Positions 1-6,530 of a stretch of 12,098 nucleotides of DNA are shown here, one piece after another. A program made the translations under genes and the position numbers. Within the stretch, counting starts at the first letter, position 1. Every line of letters begins with the position of its first letter. The notes under the pieces are model-generated. The model did no database searches and was not told the DNA's origin. It saw only the letters and a program-made list of their open reading frames with translations. Source of the DNA: Anaerolineales bacterium (lineage in GTDB: Bacteria > Chloroflexota > Anaerolineae > Anaerolineales > E44-bin32); contig JAUWDI010000009.1 of the NCBI GenBank assembly GCA_030608865.1, forward strand, positions 1 through 12,098, read 5' to 3'.

Positions 1-384
1 ACGCACACCATCAAGCCCGAAGACATTTGCGATCTCATGTGGATCGATGAACATCCCTGTCGTGCCGCGCGGGGCCACCGCACGCACAAACTCTCCAACA
101 GTGATCATGCCCGACTCAACATGCACATGACCATCCAACAGGCCGGGGATAATATGGCGATCCTCAGCCTCGATTATCCGTGTCTCAGGTCCGATGGTGT
201 GACTCGCGTCCTGACCTACAAAGGCAATACGTTCCCCAGAAATCGCAACGGAGAACCCTGGGAGTATCTCCCCGGACTGAACGCAAACCCAGCGGCCGCC
301 GCGTATGACGACATCCGCCGGTTTTCTGCCCATGGCGACATCGACGAGTGATCGGCTCAATTCGCTCAAACTTTTAGGGTCCAT
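1..384 (-). CDS. ade: adenine deaminase, N-terminal part (cut by left window edge)
   Basis: Predicted cytoplasmic metal-dependent adenine deaminase (adenine to hypoxanthine plus ammonia), a purine salvage/degradation enzyme of the amidohydrolase superfamily. Only the first 128 residues are in the window, out of the roughly 570-600 usual for the family. Visible family marks are the N-terminal beta-sandwich stretch (ADVVIRGGRWVCVQSGEI, about residues 23-40), the metal-binding HxH in LLDGHVHVESGM (H86, H88), the block APRGTTGMFIDPHEIANV around 104-121, and FGLDG. The DPHEIANV block is highly typical of adenine deaminases. The ATG at 384 is well supported: an in-frame TAG directly precedes it and AAAGGG lies at Shine-Dalgarno distance. 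It starts 39 bp after the stop of the upstream deaminase, in the same direction, so co-transcription is likely. Family assignment is firm; activity is inferred. Confidence 0.9.
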   Translation of the reverse strand, partial: MDPKSLSELSRSLVDVAMGRKPADVVIRGGRWVCVQSGEILPGFSVAISGERIAFVGQDASHTIGPETRIIEAEDRHIIPGLLDGHVHVESGMITVGEFVRAVAPRGTTGMFIDPHEIANVFGLDGVR

Positions 385-423
385 CTATTTCCCTTTCACG
401 ATGGTTGGTATAGAACCAATATC

Positions 424-1803
424 TCAATCCCTATTCGCAAGGTTAATTGCCACGCGATTATGGGTCTCTATAAGCGATGGAAGTTCGACGGGCTGCAGTT
501 TCCCCTTTGAAACTACCGCCCGGCCATGGACATAGTTGTAATCGACCTGCACAGGATTACAGAAGAACATGGCCGCTAATGGATCGTGAAGCGCTCCCGA
601 AAAGTCTACACGGTCCAAGTTCATGGCGATGAAATCCGCGCACATACCTTCTTGAAGAGCTCCGATATCATCTCTCCCCAATACCTCCGCCCCTCCAATG
701 GTAGCCAGAGCGAGAACCTGACGGGCAGTCAGCAATGATTCTTCGCCGTCGATCTCCGGAGCAACTGCAGCTCCAACCCGCGAGAGCAGCATTGCCTGAC
801 GTGCTTCTGCGATCAGATGAGAGCTATCATTGCTTGCGGAACCATCAACGCCAATACCGACTTTCACGCCTCGAGATAAATAACGTCGAATAGGAGCAAT
901 TCCTGAGGCGAGGCGCATGTTGGATGATGGACAATGCGCCACACCCATCCCACCTTCCGCCATCCGCTCGACCTCTTCGGGGTTGATATGGACAGCATGC
1001 GCAAACCAGACATCCTCCCCGGCCCAATCCAGCATTTCAACGTATTCCAGGGGGCGATGCCCAAACTTGTTTACACAAAATGATTCTTCATCTAGCGTTT
1101 CCGCAAGATGCGTATGGAGTTGAACACCGCTAGCCCTGGCAAGAGCTGCACTTTCCCTCATGAGATCCGGCGTAACTGAGAACGGCGAGCAAGGGGCTAC
1201 GACGATCCTGACCATCGCTCCAGGAGTGGGGTCATGATAGGTCTCGATCACTCGCTGTGTATCCCCGAGAATAAACTCCTCGGTCTCCACAACATCATCG
1301 GGCGGTAACCCGCCCTGGCTTTCACCCAGACTCATGGACCCCCTGCTGGCGTGCAAGCGCATACCCATGGTTTGAGCCGCTTCGATCTGATCATCGAGTC
1401 GACAGTCATTCGGGAATATATAGTGGTGGTCAGATGCGGTCGTGCAACCAGATAATGCCAGTTCAGCCAGACCTAACTGGGTGGATACACGGATAGCTTC
1501 CGGTGTAAGCCCGGCCCATATGGGATATAAGGTTTTTAACCAACTAAAAAGATCGGCATCTTGTGCTTGAGGAATAACGCGGGTGAGGGTTTGGTACAGA
1601 TGATGATGTGTGTTGACCAGACCGGGGAGGACGATATGTCCATCGAGATCGAGGATTTCATCGGCTTTCTTGGGAAGTTCGCCTGTGGGACCAACCTGCT
1701 TGATCCAGCCGTTTTCGGCGTAAAAACCTCCATTTGGGATCTCACGCCGTTGACCATCCATCGTGACTAGAAGCATGGCATTACGGATCAATAACGTTGC
1801 CAT
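424..1803 (-). CDS. amidohydrolase, probable 8-oxoguanine deaminase
   Basis: A complete 459-residue cytoplasmic amidohydrolase of the AtzB/TrzN/8-oxoguanine deaminase branch. The best guess is 8-oxoguanine to uric acid plus ammonia. Visible: the metal-binding motif in NTHHHLYQ (H66, H68), HTHLAE (H230, H232, E235), the His-rich WFAHAVH segment (H269, H272), and the catalytic Asp in GIGVDGSASND (D320). The loop SRGSMSLGESQGGLPPDD (153-170) is what I recall as typical of the 8-oxoguanine deaminase group (such as Pseudomonas PA0142) rather than of atrazine enzymes. Length fits that group (about 450). The ATG at 1803 has GGGAGGG at good spacing. It is followed 39 bp later by ade, which supports a purine substrate. 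Guanine-type, hydroxyatrazine-type or other aminohydrolase activity cannot be excluded from sequence alone. The family is near certain, the substrate moderately so. Confidence 0.85.
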   Translation of the reverse strand: MATLLIRNAMLLVTMDGQRREIPNGGFYAENGWIKQVGPTGELPKKADEILDLDGHIVLPGLVNTHHHLYQTLTRVIPQAQDADLFSWLKTLYPIWAGLTPEAIRVSTQLGLAELALSGCTTASDHHYIFPNDCRLDDQIEAAQTMGMRLHASRGSMSLGESQGGLPPDDVVETEEFILGDTQRVIETYHDPTPGAMVRIVVAPCSPFSVTPDLMRESAALARASGVQLHTHLAETLDEESFCVNKFGHRPLEYVEMLDWAGEDVWFAHAVHINPEEVERMAEGGMGVAHCPSSNMRLASGIAPIRRYLSRGVKVGIGVDGSASNDSSHLIAEARQAMLLSRVGAAVAPEIDGEESLLTARQVLALATIGGAEVLGRDDIGALQEGMCADFIAMNLDRVDFSGALHDPLAAMFFCNPVQVDYNYVHGRAVVSKGKLQPVELPSLIETHNRVAINLANRD

Positions 1804-1828
1804 CAGCCCTCCCTGGATTGACTACGCG

Positions 1829-1857
1829 AGTCTAGCATCTTCGCCCAAATGCGTCAA
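1829..1857 (-). promoter_or_regulatory. sigma70-type promoter of the purine deaminase operon
   Basis: Reading the minus strand, TTGACG (1857-1852) and TAGACT (1834-1829) are separated by exactly 17 bp. The -10 is preceded by TGC, giving an extended -10. This would place the transcription start about 20 bp upstream of the ATG at 1803, leaving a short leader that contains the GGGAGGG ribosome-binding site. It lies downstream of the folD terminator, consistent with independent transcription. Confidence 0.6.
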
Positions 1858-1892
1858 TTGTCAGACAACATAGCCAGGGCGGATAATTGTCA
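1856..1892. promoter_or_regulatory. possible operator: palindrome plus direct repeat upstream of deaminase promoter
   Basis: TTGTCAGACAA at 1858-1868 is a perfect 5+1+5 inverted repeat directly abutting the -35 hexamer of the deaminase promoter. The octamer AATTGTCA occurs twice in the same orientation, at 1856-1863 and 1885-1892, 29 bp apart. Such placement fits a regulator-binding site acting on the purine deaminase operon, but no regulator gene is in the window and short repeats can arise by chance. Confidence 0.3.
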
Positions 1893-1894
1893 TA

Positions 1895-1935
1895 CCAAAA
1901 GCAAACTCGCCGCCCTTTTTGATAGGACGGCGAGT
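1895..1935 (-). terminator. intrinsic terminator of folD
   Basis: On the minus strand, ACTCGCCG and CGGCGAGT (1935-1928 and 1912-1905) form an 8-bp GC-rich stem. It can be extended after one mismatch by CCT/AGG and is followed by TTTGCTTTT. It lies about 20 bp after the folD stop. Confidence 0.75.
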
Positions 1936-1956
1936 ATTTATTGATACGAATCGCGC

Positions 1957-2835
1957 TCAGGGTAAAGTTCGTTGAGCAGAGCGGAGTGTGTTCGCAAGCA
2001 AACCGGCGATGGTCATTGGACCAACACCGCCAGGAACAGGGGTAATTGCCGCTGCAACTTCCATGGCCTCGTCGAAAGCTACGTCGCCCGCCAGGCGATA
2101 CCCCCTCTCGCGGCTGGGGTCATCAACACGATTCATGCCGACGTCAATAACGTATGCACCGGGTTTGATCCAATCACCACGGATCATCTCTGCCCGACCA
2201 ATGGCAGCGATGAGAATATCCGCCTCGCGGCAGACAGCGGGTAAATCTTTCGTGCGGGAATGGCAGATGGTGGTGGTAGCGTTGGCTTTCACCAACAGCA
2301 GCGCCGCTGGCATACCAACGATGTTCGATCGGCCTACAACAACTGCATTTGCTCCCTCTATCTGCGCTCCCGCTTTCTCCAGCAAGATCATGCATCCAGC
2401 CGGGGTGCAGGGGACAAAGAGCGGTTCGCGGCCCTTCTGTGCCAGACGCCCTATGTTCACTGGGTGGAAACCATCAACATCCTTTTCGATGCTGATCGTT
2501 CGCAGAATCTGCTCCTCATCTAAACCTGCCGGAAGTGGAAGCTGGACAAGGATTCCATGCACGCTGGAATCTGCATTCAGCTTTTGAAGTAGTTTCTCGA
2601 CTTCTTCCTGGGAAGCGTCGTCGGGCAGTTCATGATGAAAAGATTCAATACCCGCCTTAGCGCTAGCTTTACGTTTCATGCGCACATAGGTATGGGACGC
2701 CGGGTTATCACCAACAAGCACCGTTGCCAGCCCCGGTTGAGTTCCTCCCGCAGCGATTAATTCCTTTACTCCCTTGGCGACATCTTCGCGTAGTTCAGCC
2801 GCGATTGCTTTCCCGTCAATAATCTTTGCCGTCAT
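1957..2835 (-). CDS. folD: bifunctional methylenetetrahydrofolate dehydrogenase / methenyltetrahydrofolate cyclohydrolase FolD
   Basis: A cytoplasmic one-carbon enzyme interconverting 5,10-methylene-THF, 5,10-methenyl-THF and 10-formyl-THF with NADP(+), supplying formyl groups for purine synthesis. The protein has 292 residues, the usual bacterial length. Visible: the catalytic Tyr-x3-Lys in TYVRMKRKAS (Y50, K54), VQLPLP (97-102, Q98), KDVDGFHP (118-125, D121), the Rossmann cofactor-binding loop GRSNIVGMP (168-176), CHSRT (191-195), and the C-terminal signature ITPVPGGVGPMT (264-275). The ATG at 2835 has AAAGGAG at suitable spacing. It is a single gene with its own terminator and probable promoter. 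No missing key residue was seen. Confidence 0.97.
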   Translation of the reverse strand: MTAKIIDGKAIAAELREDVAKGVKELIAAGGTQPGLATVLVGDNPASHTYVRMKRKASAKAGIESFHHELPDDASQEEVEKLLQKLNADSSVHGILVQLPLPAGLDEEQILRTISIEKDVDGFHPVNIGRLAQKGREPLFVPCTPAGCMILLEKAGAQIEGANAVVVGRSNIVGMPAALLLVKANATTTICHSRTKDLPAVCREADILIAAIGRAEMIRGDWIKPGAYVIDVGMNRVDDPSRERGYRLAGDVAFDEAMEVAAAITPVPGGVGPMTIAGLLANTLRSAQRTLP

Positions 2836-2888
2836 ATTCCACTCCTTTAGGTTCCTGCATATAAGTAGCTAATTGAGATGCACGATCC

Positions 2889-2916
2889 AGCCTTCTACAA
2901 GATACGAGAGAAGGCT
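2889..2916. repeat. 8-bp perfect inverted repeat in the folD upstream region
   Basis: AGCCTTCT (2889-2896) and AGAAGGCT (2909-2916) are perfect inverted copies around a 12-nt loop. There is no T-run on either side, so it is not an intrinsic terminator. If folD is transcribed from the promoter at about 2939-2968, the hairpin would lie in its 5' untranslated leader, some 55-80 nt before the ATG. A role as leader structure or operator is only possible, not shown. Confidence 0.35.
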
Positions 2917-2938
2917 CATTAGCCATCTCCGCACAATG

Positions 2939-2968
2939 ATTATGGTCTAAATATCAGGCAATCTTCAA
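2939..2968 (-). promoter_or_regulatory. candidate folD promoter
   Basis: Minus strand: TTGAAG (2968-2963), 18-bp spacer, CATAAT (2944-2939). The -10 matches the consensus at five of six positions and the -35 at four. It implies a leader of about 95 nt in front of folD. The 218-bp gap between the kinase stop (3054) and folD (2835) otherwise holds only the hairpin at 2889-2916. I found no convincing terminator for the kinase. Confidence 0.4.
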
Positions 2969-3053
2969 GTACGGACGTGCCATGGACTACCTGACACTTG
3001 TCCTAATTTAATAAATCAGAAGAATCTTTATTTCAAAGCTTCAAGCGAAAAAC

Positions 3054-5135
3054 TCAAGGGGAAGGGCGCCAGGCGGCGTCGAAATCCCAAAGCGGGTCAG
3101 ATGTAATCTCCCCATAATTTGTACAGGTGGAGCTGATGATGGCTATTTCGTGATTTTCACCATCTGGCCAAGTTTCAAACGCAATCCACTGCCCATCCTG
3201 GGACCAGGTTGGTTCTGCCATGGGCTGTGTCGCAAGTGGTCCTTCAGGGCAAACCCTGATAACTCGATACCCCGCTTCTTCAAACGGCGCCACGACCAGT
3301 CTAGAGAGCCCGTCCACAACACGTTGGTACAGAACCAAACTGCCATCCGGTGACCACGCCGCGTTTGTGTCTCGTTGGGTGTCGCCTGCAGAGAATTTCA
3401 CGGCATCTCCCCCTTGAGCAGGCATGATCCAGAGTTCGGTTATTCCACTTTGTGAGCTCGCGAAAATGATCCGATCCCCGGTAGGCGACCACTCTGGCAG
3501 ACGGTTGTAAGCCAGGTTGTTATTGAGATTCTTAACGTTCTCGCCGTCAAGATCCATGGTGAAGATCTGTGGGCGATTCGTCCGCAGCGAAGTGAAGGCA
3601 ATGCGATTGCCGTTTGGATCCCAAGCAGGGTCGTAGTCGCCCCCAGGAGCTGTGTGCAATTGTCTGGACTCAGAGGTAGTACCGAAAGGGTCGACGTCGA
3701 TCAGCCACAAACTCGAACCCGGGTATTGCTCCTGGTTGGCACGGCAAGGTGAAGTGAAGACAAGCCTATCACCCGCCTGTGACCAGGCAGGCTGACAAGC
3801 CCCCTCTTCGATATTTGTAAGTTGTTGAATGCCTGTTCCATCAATATTAAGAAGATAAACCTGCGCTCGACCATCTCGGTTAGAAGCGAATGCAATTTGA
3901 CCGAGCCCTCCGCCAGTAGACGTCGCCGTAGGCTGTGAAAACGGTGTCGCTGTCGCCTCGCTTACAACCACAGACGGCGTGTCCGTCCCGGCCAATATCG
4001 GGGTTGAAGACGCGGTGAGGACAGTAATAATTTGAGTTGCTGTAGCGCCAGGGTCAATAATTTCGCTGCCATCAGAAGTGGCGGAAGCAGGTTGCGTGGG
4101 GGCCTGAGATAAGATCCCAACCAGCTTTGGACCAAGATCAGGGATGATTACGAACAGCCCGATAAGAACAACAATAGCAGCCAATCCGACAACCAATGAT
4201 TTGGGGATGCTGCGTTTTCGAATTTGACGAGAGATTACAGGTTCTGTGCCATCCGTTTCATCAATGTGGTCCGGAATCACAGTTTGCTGCAGATTATCAT
4301 AATCCCGAACTATTGTCGGATACCTGGATCGAGATGCCGATTGCATTGCTGAAGCGAATTCGGCGACGGATTGATACCGTTCTGAAGGATCAACAGCAAG
4401 CGCCCTGGAAATCACACTCGCAAGAGCGATGCTTATTCGTGGGTTTCGTTTCCGAATGGGGGTTAATTCATCACGCCCCATCGCCCGTTCAAGGGAGTCC
4501 TCAGGTATCGTCGCGGTTAAAACCGCATAACAGGTTGCGCCCATTGAATACACATCGGTGCGCGAATCAGTTTTCCCTGTTCCGTATTGCTCGGGCGGCG
4601 AAAAACCCGGTGTCATTGCCTTCGCCCCGGTAGTTGTCGCTCCACCCTTTTCAACAATCTTCGCCAAACCAAAATCAACGAGCATCGCTCGATTATCTGG
4701 CGTGATCTTGATATTGCCGGGTTTGAGGTCTCTATGCAGGATCGCAGGATTCCGACTGTGCAGGTAAACTAGCGCATCGCAGATCTCGAGAAACCACGGC
4801 AGCGCCTCCTCCTCAGAGATCGATCCTCGCTTTTCAAGCTGCTCTCGTAAATCCACCCCCTTGATGAAATCCATTACCAGGTATTGACCCTCACCCTCGA
4901 TTACAAAGTGATCGGTGACACGTGGCATATTGGGATGGCGTAAACTGGCAAGGATAGTTGCCTCACGGCGAAATTGGCGCGCATACTCTTCCGTCGTGAA
5001 GAGGTTTTCCTTCACCGCGACAGCGACGCCAAGGTTGATGTCGAAGGCTTTATAAACAGCCCCCATGCCTCCTTGGCCTAAAATACCTTCTATGCGATAA
5101 CGATGGCGGAGTAAGCTTCCAGTCTTTAGGGGCAT
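3054..5135 (-). CDS. transmembrane Ser/Thr protein kinase with extracytoplasmic TolB/PD40-type beta-propeller
   Basis: A PknB-like receptor kinase of 693 residues from the ATG at 5135. The kinase domain (about 13-270) has the P-loop GQGGMG (20-25), AVK lysine K42, helix-C E58, HRDLKPGN with catalytic D136, DFG (154-156) and the SPPEQYG activation-loop end, so it is an intact RD kinase. A hydrophobic helix (about 314-332) is followed by a Ser/Thr/Pro-rich linker (343-407). Six PD40-type repeats then run from about 412 to 692, each with a variant of xxWSPDGxxIAF, forming a predicted external beta-propeller with four cysteines (447, 464, 629, 671). The frame is open further to a TTG at 5186, but that TTG lies beside a -10-like box, and the shorter start gives the usual family N-terminus (RYRIEGILG). 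The Shine-Dalgarno sequence at 5135 is weak. The propeller probably senses an envelope ligand; substrates are unknown. Confidence 0.93.
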   Translation of the reverse strand: MPLKTGSLLRHRYRIEGILGQGGMGAVYKAFDINLGVAVAVKENLFTTEEYARQFRREATILASLRHPNMPRVTDHFVIEGEGQYLVMDFIKGVDLREQLEKRGSISEEEALPWFLEICDALVYLHSRNPAILHRDLKPGNIKITPDNRAMLVDFGLAKIVEKGGATTTGAKAMTPGFSPPEQYGTGKTDSRTDVYSMGATCYAVLTATIPEDSLERAMGRDELTPIRKRNPRISIALASVISRALAVDPSERYQSVAEFASAMQSASRSRYPTIVRDYDNLQQTVIPDHIDETDGTEPVISRQIRKRSIPKSLVVGLAAIVVLIGLFVIIPDLGPKLVGILSQAPTQPASATSDGSEIIDPGATATQIITVLTASSTPILAGTDTPSVVVSEATATPFSQPTATSTGGGLGQIAFASNRDGRAQVYLLNIDGTGIQQLTNIEEGACQPAWSQAGDRLVFTSPCRANQEQYPGSSLWLIDVDPFGTTSESRQLHTAPGGDYDPAWDPNGNRIAFTSLRTNRPQIFTMDLDGENVKNLNNNLAYNRLPEWSPTGDRIIFASSQSGITELWIMPAQGGDAVKFSAGDTQRDTNAAWSPDGSLVLYQRVVDGLSRLVVAPFEEAGYRVIRVCPEGPLATQPMAEPTWSQDGQWIAFETWPDGENHEIAIISSTCTNYGEITSDPLWDFDAAWRPSP

Positions 5136-5176
5136 TAAGGTCTCAGTCAAAAAGAACGAACGCGCTAACCTCGTCA

Positions 5177-5182
5177 ATTGTA
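5177..5182 (-). promoter_or_regulatory. possible extended -10 box of the kinase gene
   Basis: Minus strand TACAAT preceded by TGC (extended -10), about 42 bp before the chosen ATG at 5135. No good -35 is visible at 16-18 bp. A loose inverted repeat GCAAA/TTTGC (5183-5187, 5198-5202) lies just upstream. If this box is real, it rules out the TTG at 5186 as the kinase start. Confidence 0.35.
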
Positions 5183-5252
5183 GCAAACGGTCAGTGATTT
5201 GCCTACCATTAACTTGGATCGAAGGGTTACTGTAAGTGTTTAGGAGGTTGGA

Positions 5253-5291
5253 ATGGAGAAAGACCCATTAATTGCGAACCCCCGAATTTGA
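5253..5291 (+). CDS. possible 12-codon leader ORF with consensus ribosome-binding site
   Basis: An AGGAGG sequence (5242-5247) lies 5 nt before an ATG at 5253. The frame reads MEKDPLIANPRI and stops at TGA 5289-5291, in a different frame from the lipoprotein gene whose likely ATG is at 5341. The Shine-Dalgarno match is much better than that of the lipoprotein gene itself. It could be a leader peptide coupling translation to the downstream gene, or a chance occurrence. The peptide resembles nothing I recognise. Confidence 0.2.
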   Translation: MEKDPLIANPRI

Positions 5292-5340
5292 GTCCAGGAA
5301 AGAGTGCCATCTCCCATTTTCTATGCTAAAAAGAGAGTAT

Positions 5341-6345
5341 ATGACAATACCACCATCTACTCAAATTGTCGCACCCGATACTATACAACACCATCTCACG
5401 CATAATGCTGGCCGTGCTATGTTAGCTATTGCGATCACGCTTTCCATCCTTCTCATCAGCGGGTGTTCAAGCATTCAATCGGCTCCCCCCCCTACCCCCA
5501 CCGCTTTATCCGCACAACTCGAACAGAACTCTCACCCGAAAATCACGGGGGAATCTACGGCGCTTCACTTGCCCGTCGCGACCCCCACCCCGGCTTCTTC
5601 CCCAACGGCTGCACCAACACCAAGCCCATTCTTGCGCGGTCCAATTGCCATCGGCACTTCCGTTGCCGGTCGGGATTTGGAGGTCTATCAATTCGGTTCC
5701 GGCGATTCTCAAAGGATGATCGTCGCCGGAATTCATGGCGGTTATGAAGGGAACACAATCCGACTTGCAGACGAACTGATCCAGGTTCTGACGGCGAAAC
5801 CGGATTTAATTCCGACCACAGTCACGCTGTACATCCTGCGCTCGCTTAACCCCGACGGAGAAGCTCGATCGGATAGTTATAAAGGCCGGACCAATGAGAA
5901 CCTCGTTGACTTGAATCGAAACTGGCCTGCATCCTGGCAGTCAACCTGGCCGCTGGAGGGTTGTTGGACCTACACCTGGGTTTCAGGCGGGAGCCATCCT
6001 GCTTCCGAACCTGAAACACGCGCCCTGATGAACTTCTTATTAACGTACCGGATCGAAGCGTTGATCTCGTATCACAGCGCTGTGCTGGGCATCTTTCCCG
6101 GTGGTCAACCTCCGGATCCAGCTTCCATCAGCCTTGCAGAATCCATCTCAAAAGTGAGTGATTACGCCTACCCGCCAATTGAGACCGGCTGCCAGTACAC
6201 CGGTCAACTCATCGACTGGGCTTCGCTGCAAGGTATCGCTGCAATAGATATTGAACTAACCAACCATGAGGATACCGATTTGTGGCAGAACTTAAAGGTA
6301 CTCGAAGCATTCCTCGCCTGGGAGCAAGATCTACCCAATCCGTAG
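5341..6345 (+). CDS. M14-type zinc carboxypeptidase-like lipoprotein
   Basis: A 334-residue predicted lipoprotein. A hydrophobic segment (MLAIAITLSILLISGC, 27-42) ends in a lipobox with lipidation Cys42, followed by a Pro/Thr/Ser-rich linker (43-97) and a peptidase domain (about 100-330). M14 features: zinc ligand region GIHGGYEGNT (H132, E136), LRSLNPDGEARS, DLNRNWP (substrate Asn/Arg, 190-196), third ligand ISYHSA (H245), and catalytic-Glu segment AIDIELTNHE (E305 best candidate). It probably trims peptides or peptidoglycan stem peptides outside the membrane; the substrate is unknown. The first zinc motif is HxxxE rather than the canonical HxxE. The frame opens at TTG 5272 and has another ATG at 5323. 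I prefer 5341 because it has AAGAG 5 nt upstream and gives a tighter signal peptide, but the start is uncertain. It is divergent from the kinase gene. Confidence 0.8.
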   Translation: MTIPPSTQIVAPDTIQHHLTHNAGRAMLAIAITLSILLISGCSSIQSAPPPTPTALSAQLEQNSHPKITGESTALHLPVATPTPASSPTAAPTPSPFLRGPIAIGTSVAGRDLEVYQFGSGDSQRMIVAGIHGGYEGNTIRLADELIQVLTAKPDLIPTTVTLYILRSLNPDGEARSDSYKGRTNENLVDLNRNWPASWQSTWPLEGCWTYTWVSGGSHPASEPETRALMNFLLTYRIEALISYHSAVLGIFPGGQPPDPASISLAESISKVSDYAYPPIETGCQYTGQLIDWASLQGIAAIDIELTNHEDTDLWQNLKVLEAFLAWEQDLPNP

Positions 6346-6409
6346 ATGGATATGCCGCCCTGCCGCAAGCGCCACACCCCAGCCCTCCTTTATAAGAATC
6401 GGAAAATAA

Positions 6410-6461
6410 TTTAAGAAAGAAAACCGCCTCGGGGACATGCTCTCATGCCATTCGAAGCGGT
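6410..6461 (-). terminator. intrinsic terminator of the sigma / anti-sigma / membrane protein cluster
   Basis: On the minus strand, ACCGCTTCG (6461-6453) pairs with CGAGGCGGT (6431-6423), with one G-U pair. A nested CATG-agag-CATG hairpin (6447-6436) sits inside, followed by TTTCTTTCTT. It lies about 70 nt after the stop of the membrane protein gene. The plus strand has no T-run after the stem, so it does not obviously serve the lipoprotein gene. The rest of the 185-bp gap 6346-6530 holds only a 13-bp palindrome GATCTTAAAGATC at 6484-6496. Confidence 0.75.
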
Positions 6462-6530
6462 CGTCGTACACCTCGGTCTCTTGGATCTTAAAGATCAAGC
6501 ATGCACTTCTTCAAATCATGCAATCTCAAA

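Noticed and set aside
37..351. Plus-strand 104-codon reading frame
   Set aside because: It lies wholly opposite the adenine deaminase coding sequence, which has clear family motifs; the plus-strand product resembles nothing.
1988..2587. Plus-strand 199-codon reading frame
   Set aside because: It is antisense to folD, with no ribosome-binding site and low-complexity composition.
2836..3053. Tetrahydrofolate or ZTP (pfl) riboswitch upstream of folD
   Set aside because: Such riboswitches often precede folD, and GGATCGTGC in the leader faintly recalls the ZTP motif, but the diagnostic downstream CCGCCUGGGCA-type element and the THF riboswitch core are absent.
2969..3053. Terminator for the kinase gene
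   Set aside because: The AT-rich sequence after the stop contains only very short stems (around AAGCTT), with no GC-rich hairpin followed by a T-run.
5136..5186. N-terminal extension of the kinase from the TTG at 5186
   Set aside because: The added 17 residues lie upstream of the usual kinase N-terminus, the TTG is beside a -10-like TGCTACAAT, and no Shine-Dalgarno sequence precedes it.
5272..5340. TTG start at 5272 for the M14-like lipoprotein
   Set aside because: It gives an unusually long N-terminus before the signal peptide and has no ribosome-binding site at proper spacing; the AGGAGG at 5242 is too far away and serves the ATG at 5253 better.
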